Shown here: in pieces, positions 5,816 through 6,935 of the stretch
Layout: every line of letters begins with the position of its first letter
Position numbering within the stretch: the stretch's first letter is position 1
Assembly: GCA_021828225.1 (NCBI GenBank)
Contig: JAKASH010000150.1
Span: 1 to 6,935 of the forward strand
Length of the DNA stretch: 6,935 nt
Direction of reading: 5' to 3'
Origin: Acidobacteriota bacterium
Lineage (GTDB): Bacteria; Acidobacteriota; Terriglobia; UBA7540
Notes under the pieces: generated by a model
Told to the model about the DNA's origin: nothing
Seen by the model: only the letters and a program-made list of their open reading frames with translations
The model's database searches: none
Translations under genes and position numbers: made by a program

Positions 5816-6838
5816 TCAGGCATGCGGCGTGGCTGAATGGTTGATTCGGCGGGATTTCCAGTAAACGCCCAGACCTCGCACGTAGGCTAACAACTTCTCA
5901 CCTGGTGACAGAAGTTCCTGTGGCTCCGATGCGATTGCTTTCTGCCCCCAGATGTGGCGCACGCGTCTTTTTACACCTGAGAACAGCCATTTAAGCGTCG
6001 CTGGGCGAAGCGTTCTTTCCTCCAGAAAGAGTTTCAGCGCAAACGCTACGCTGCCCGCGCGGAGCTGGGCATTGCGGACCTTCTGCTTGTCGATGTCGTT
6101 TTCGAAATAATGGGTCGCCGCTGCAGTTGGGGTGTGCCGGATTCGAAAACCGTGCTTAAGGACCTGGACGTACATATAAAACTCATCTCCCCCGCCAATC
6201 AACGACCCTGCGCCAAGGTCCACCGGGAAGAGAGAATAAGTCTCCAGAAAGGCTTTACGGAATGCCATGTTACAACCGAAGCCGACAGGTTCACCGAGGA
6301 TATACTGGTACCAGCTCGGGTCCGAGGCGTCGAGGCTCCACGCGGAAAGAGCCCGTTCGCTGGCGTAATAGCGGTCGGCCCTTTCGGCGGCAAGGCAGAG
6401 GGGGCCGGCAGGAATAACACGCCCGGTCACGCAGGCAACATTCGGGTCCGCAAAGCCCTTGACGATTTCGTCCAGCCAGTCGGTGCCGATTAGAACGTCG
6501 TCATCCACAAACACCAGGATCTCGCCCTTCGCCTGGGACACGGCATGGTTGCGGGCAATAGAGACGCCGCGGCGCGGCTCGTTTAGCAGCTTCACTGGAA
6601 AGCGGGAAACCGCCTGGGCAAAGGATGGGTCCTCCGGGCCGTTCAAGACCAGAATGATTTCATAACCGGTGTAGTCTTGGGCAGTGAGATGCTCGAGGCA
6701 CCGGGTCAGCATCGGCCTTAAGCCGCTTGTGCACAGGATAATGGAGACAAAGGGGCGTAAGGATGGGTGGTAGCCCACATCGTTCTTCTCTTCGGAGCAA
6801 CTCGAGTGCAACTCAGCACCTTCGCACGCTTGTCTCAA
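5816..6838 (-). CDS. Family 2 glycosyltransferase (GT-A fold)
   Basis: Inverting GT2 enzyme that probably transfers a sugar from a nucleotide-sugar donor to a cell-surface polysaccharide, lipid or protein glycan at the cytoplasmic side of the membrane. Domain order: first strand and nucleotide-binding region FVSIILCTSGLRP (30-42), ILVLNGP (62-68), EPRRGVSIARNHAV (87-100), metal-binding VDDDV (Asp112-114, the DXD motif), VGFGCNMAFRK (185-195), and GGGDEF (215-220), where the Asp-Glu is the catalytic-base region. The C-terminal 60 residues are basic and amphipathic (KWLFSGVKRRVRHIW, 283-297) and may bind membrane; no membrane helix is evident. At 340 residues it is usual size. The start is TTG, with GAGGGTGG (6849-6842) upstream. 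A GTG at 6778 would leave a more family-like short N-terminus but has a poorer ribosome site. No other glycan genes are in the window, so the acceptor is unknown. Confidence 0.9.
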   Translation of the reverse strand: MRQACEGAELHSSCSEEKNDVGYHPSLRPFVSIILCTSGLRPMLTRCLEHLTAQDYTGYEIILVLNGPEDPSFAQAVSRFPVKLLNEPRRGVSIARNHAVSQAKGEILVFVDDDVLIGTDWLDEIVKGFADPNVACVTGRVIPAGPLCLAAERADRYYASERALSAWSLDASDPSWYQYILGEPVGFGCNMAFRKAFLETYSLFPVDLGAGSLIGGGDEFYMYVQVLKHGFRIRHTPTAAATHYFENDIDKQKVRNAQLRAGSVAFALKLFLEERTLRPATLKWLFSGVKRRVRHIWGQKAIASEPQELLSPGEKLLAYVRGLGVYWKSRRINHSATPHA

Positions 6839-6872
6839 TTTCCACCCTCAGGTCTGCTGATATCCCTTCAGG

Positions 6873-6878
6873 ATTTTA
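6873..6878 (-). promoter_or_regulatory. Candidate -10 element for the glycosyltransferase gene
   Basis: TAAAAT on the minus strand (6878-6873) is a five-of-six match to TATAAT and would start transcription near 6866, about 28 bases before the TTG start. The hexamer 17 bases upstream (CGAATT) is a poor -35. Confidence 0.3.
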
Positions 6879-6895
6879 CCATTGTTCGCGCCGGG

Positions 6896-6933
6896 AATTC
6901 GCTCCTAAAAGCTAGTACAACCGGGAGTGAATT
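6896..6933. repeat. Inverted repeat upstream of the glycosyltransferase gene, at the window edge
   Basis: AATTCGCTCC (6896-6905) pairs with GGAGTGAATT (6924-6933) with one G-T wobble, around an 18-base loop. CCGGGA also occurs twice in direct orientation (6891-6896 and 6921-6926). The left arm abuts the poor -35 of the promoter candidate, so it could be an operator; no T-run follows on either strand in view. Confidence 0.35.
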
Positions 6934-6935
6934 TC

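Noticed and set aside
6179..6196. GGGDEF string in the minus-strand glycosyltransferase, reminiscent of a diguanylate cyclase GGDEF motif
   Set aside because: It lies in the GT2 catalytic-base region of a protein with a clear DXD motif and GT-A fold signatures; no other GGDEF-domain features are present.

Overview
The window looks like chromosomal DNA from a free-living, moderately GC-rich bacterium. The gene mix fits an Acidobacteriota-like soil or sediment organism: a stand-alone methylmalonyl-CoA mutase catalytic chain, a bacterial beta-CASP nuclease, a long soluble coiled-coil protein, a small HD hydrolase and a GT2 glycosyltransferase, with two of the most likely starts assigned to non-ATG or internal codons. 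That assignment is inferred from overall character, not from a marker gene. I see no transposase, integrase, CRISPR array, rRNA or complete tRNA.

Layout. (1) Positions 1-2630, plus strand: the 3' three-quarters of a methylmalonyl-CoA mutase large-subunit gene, whose stop overlaps by one base the start of a beta-CASP metallo-beta-lactamase RNase-like gene. The two are very probably co-transcribed and translationally coupled. (2) Positions 2631-3135: a 505-base non-coding stretch, more AT-rich in its middle. It holds a CTGT-N8-ACAG palindrome, a decayed direct repeat, a weak promoter candidate and a possible 30-codon small ORF with a good Shine-Dalgarno sequence. (3) Positions 3136-4959, plus strand: a 607-residue, almost entirely helical protein of unknown function, standing alone behind its own leader. 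(4) Positions 4960-5070: a convergent gene junction with two hairpins. (5) Positions 5071-6838, minus strand: a GT2 glycosyltransferase gene with a TTG start, then after about 157 bases an HD-superfamily hydrolase gene. (6) Positions 6839-6935: upstream region of the glycosyltransferase with an inverted repeat at the window edge.

How the genes fit together. The mutase converts (R)-methylmalonyl-CoA and succinyl-CoA (propionate and branched-chain metabolism) but lacks its own B12-binding domain, so a separate small subunit must be encoded elsewhere. The beta-CASP protein probably acts on RNA, and its coupling to a mutase gene has no obvious metabolic logic. The coiled-coil protein, HD hydrolase and glycosyltransferase show no clear pathway link to each other. 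No complete new system is evident. The most novel items are the orphan coiled-coil protein with its unusual leader and the mutase/beta-CASP coupling.
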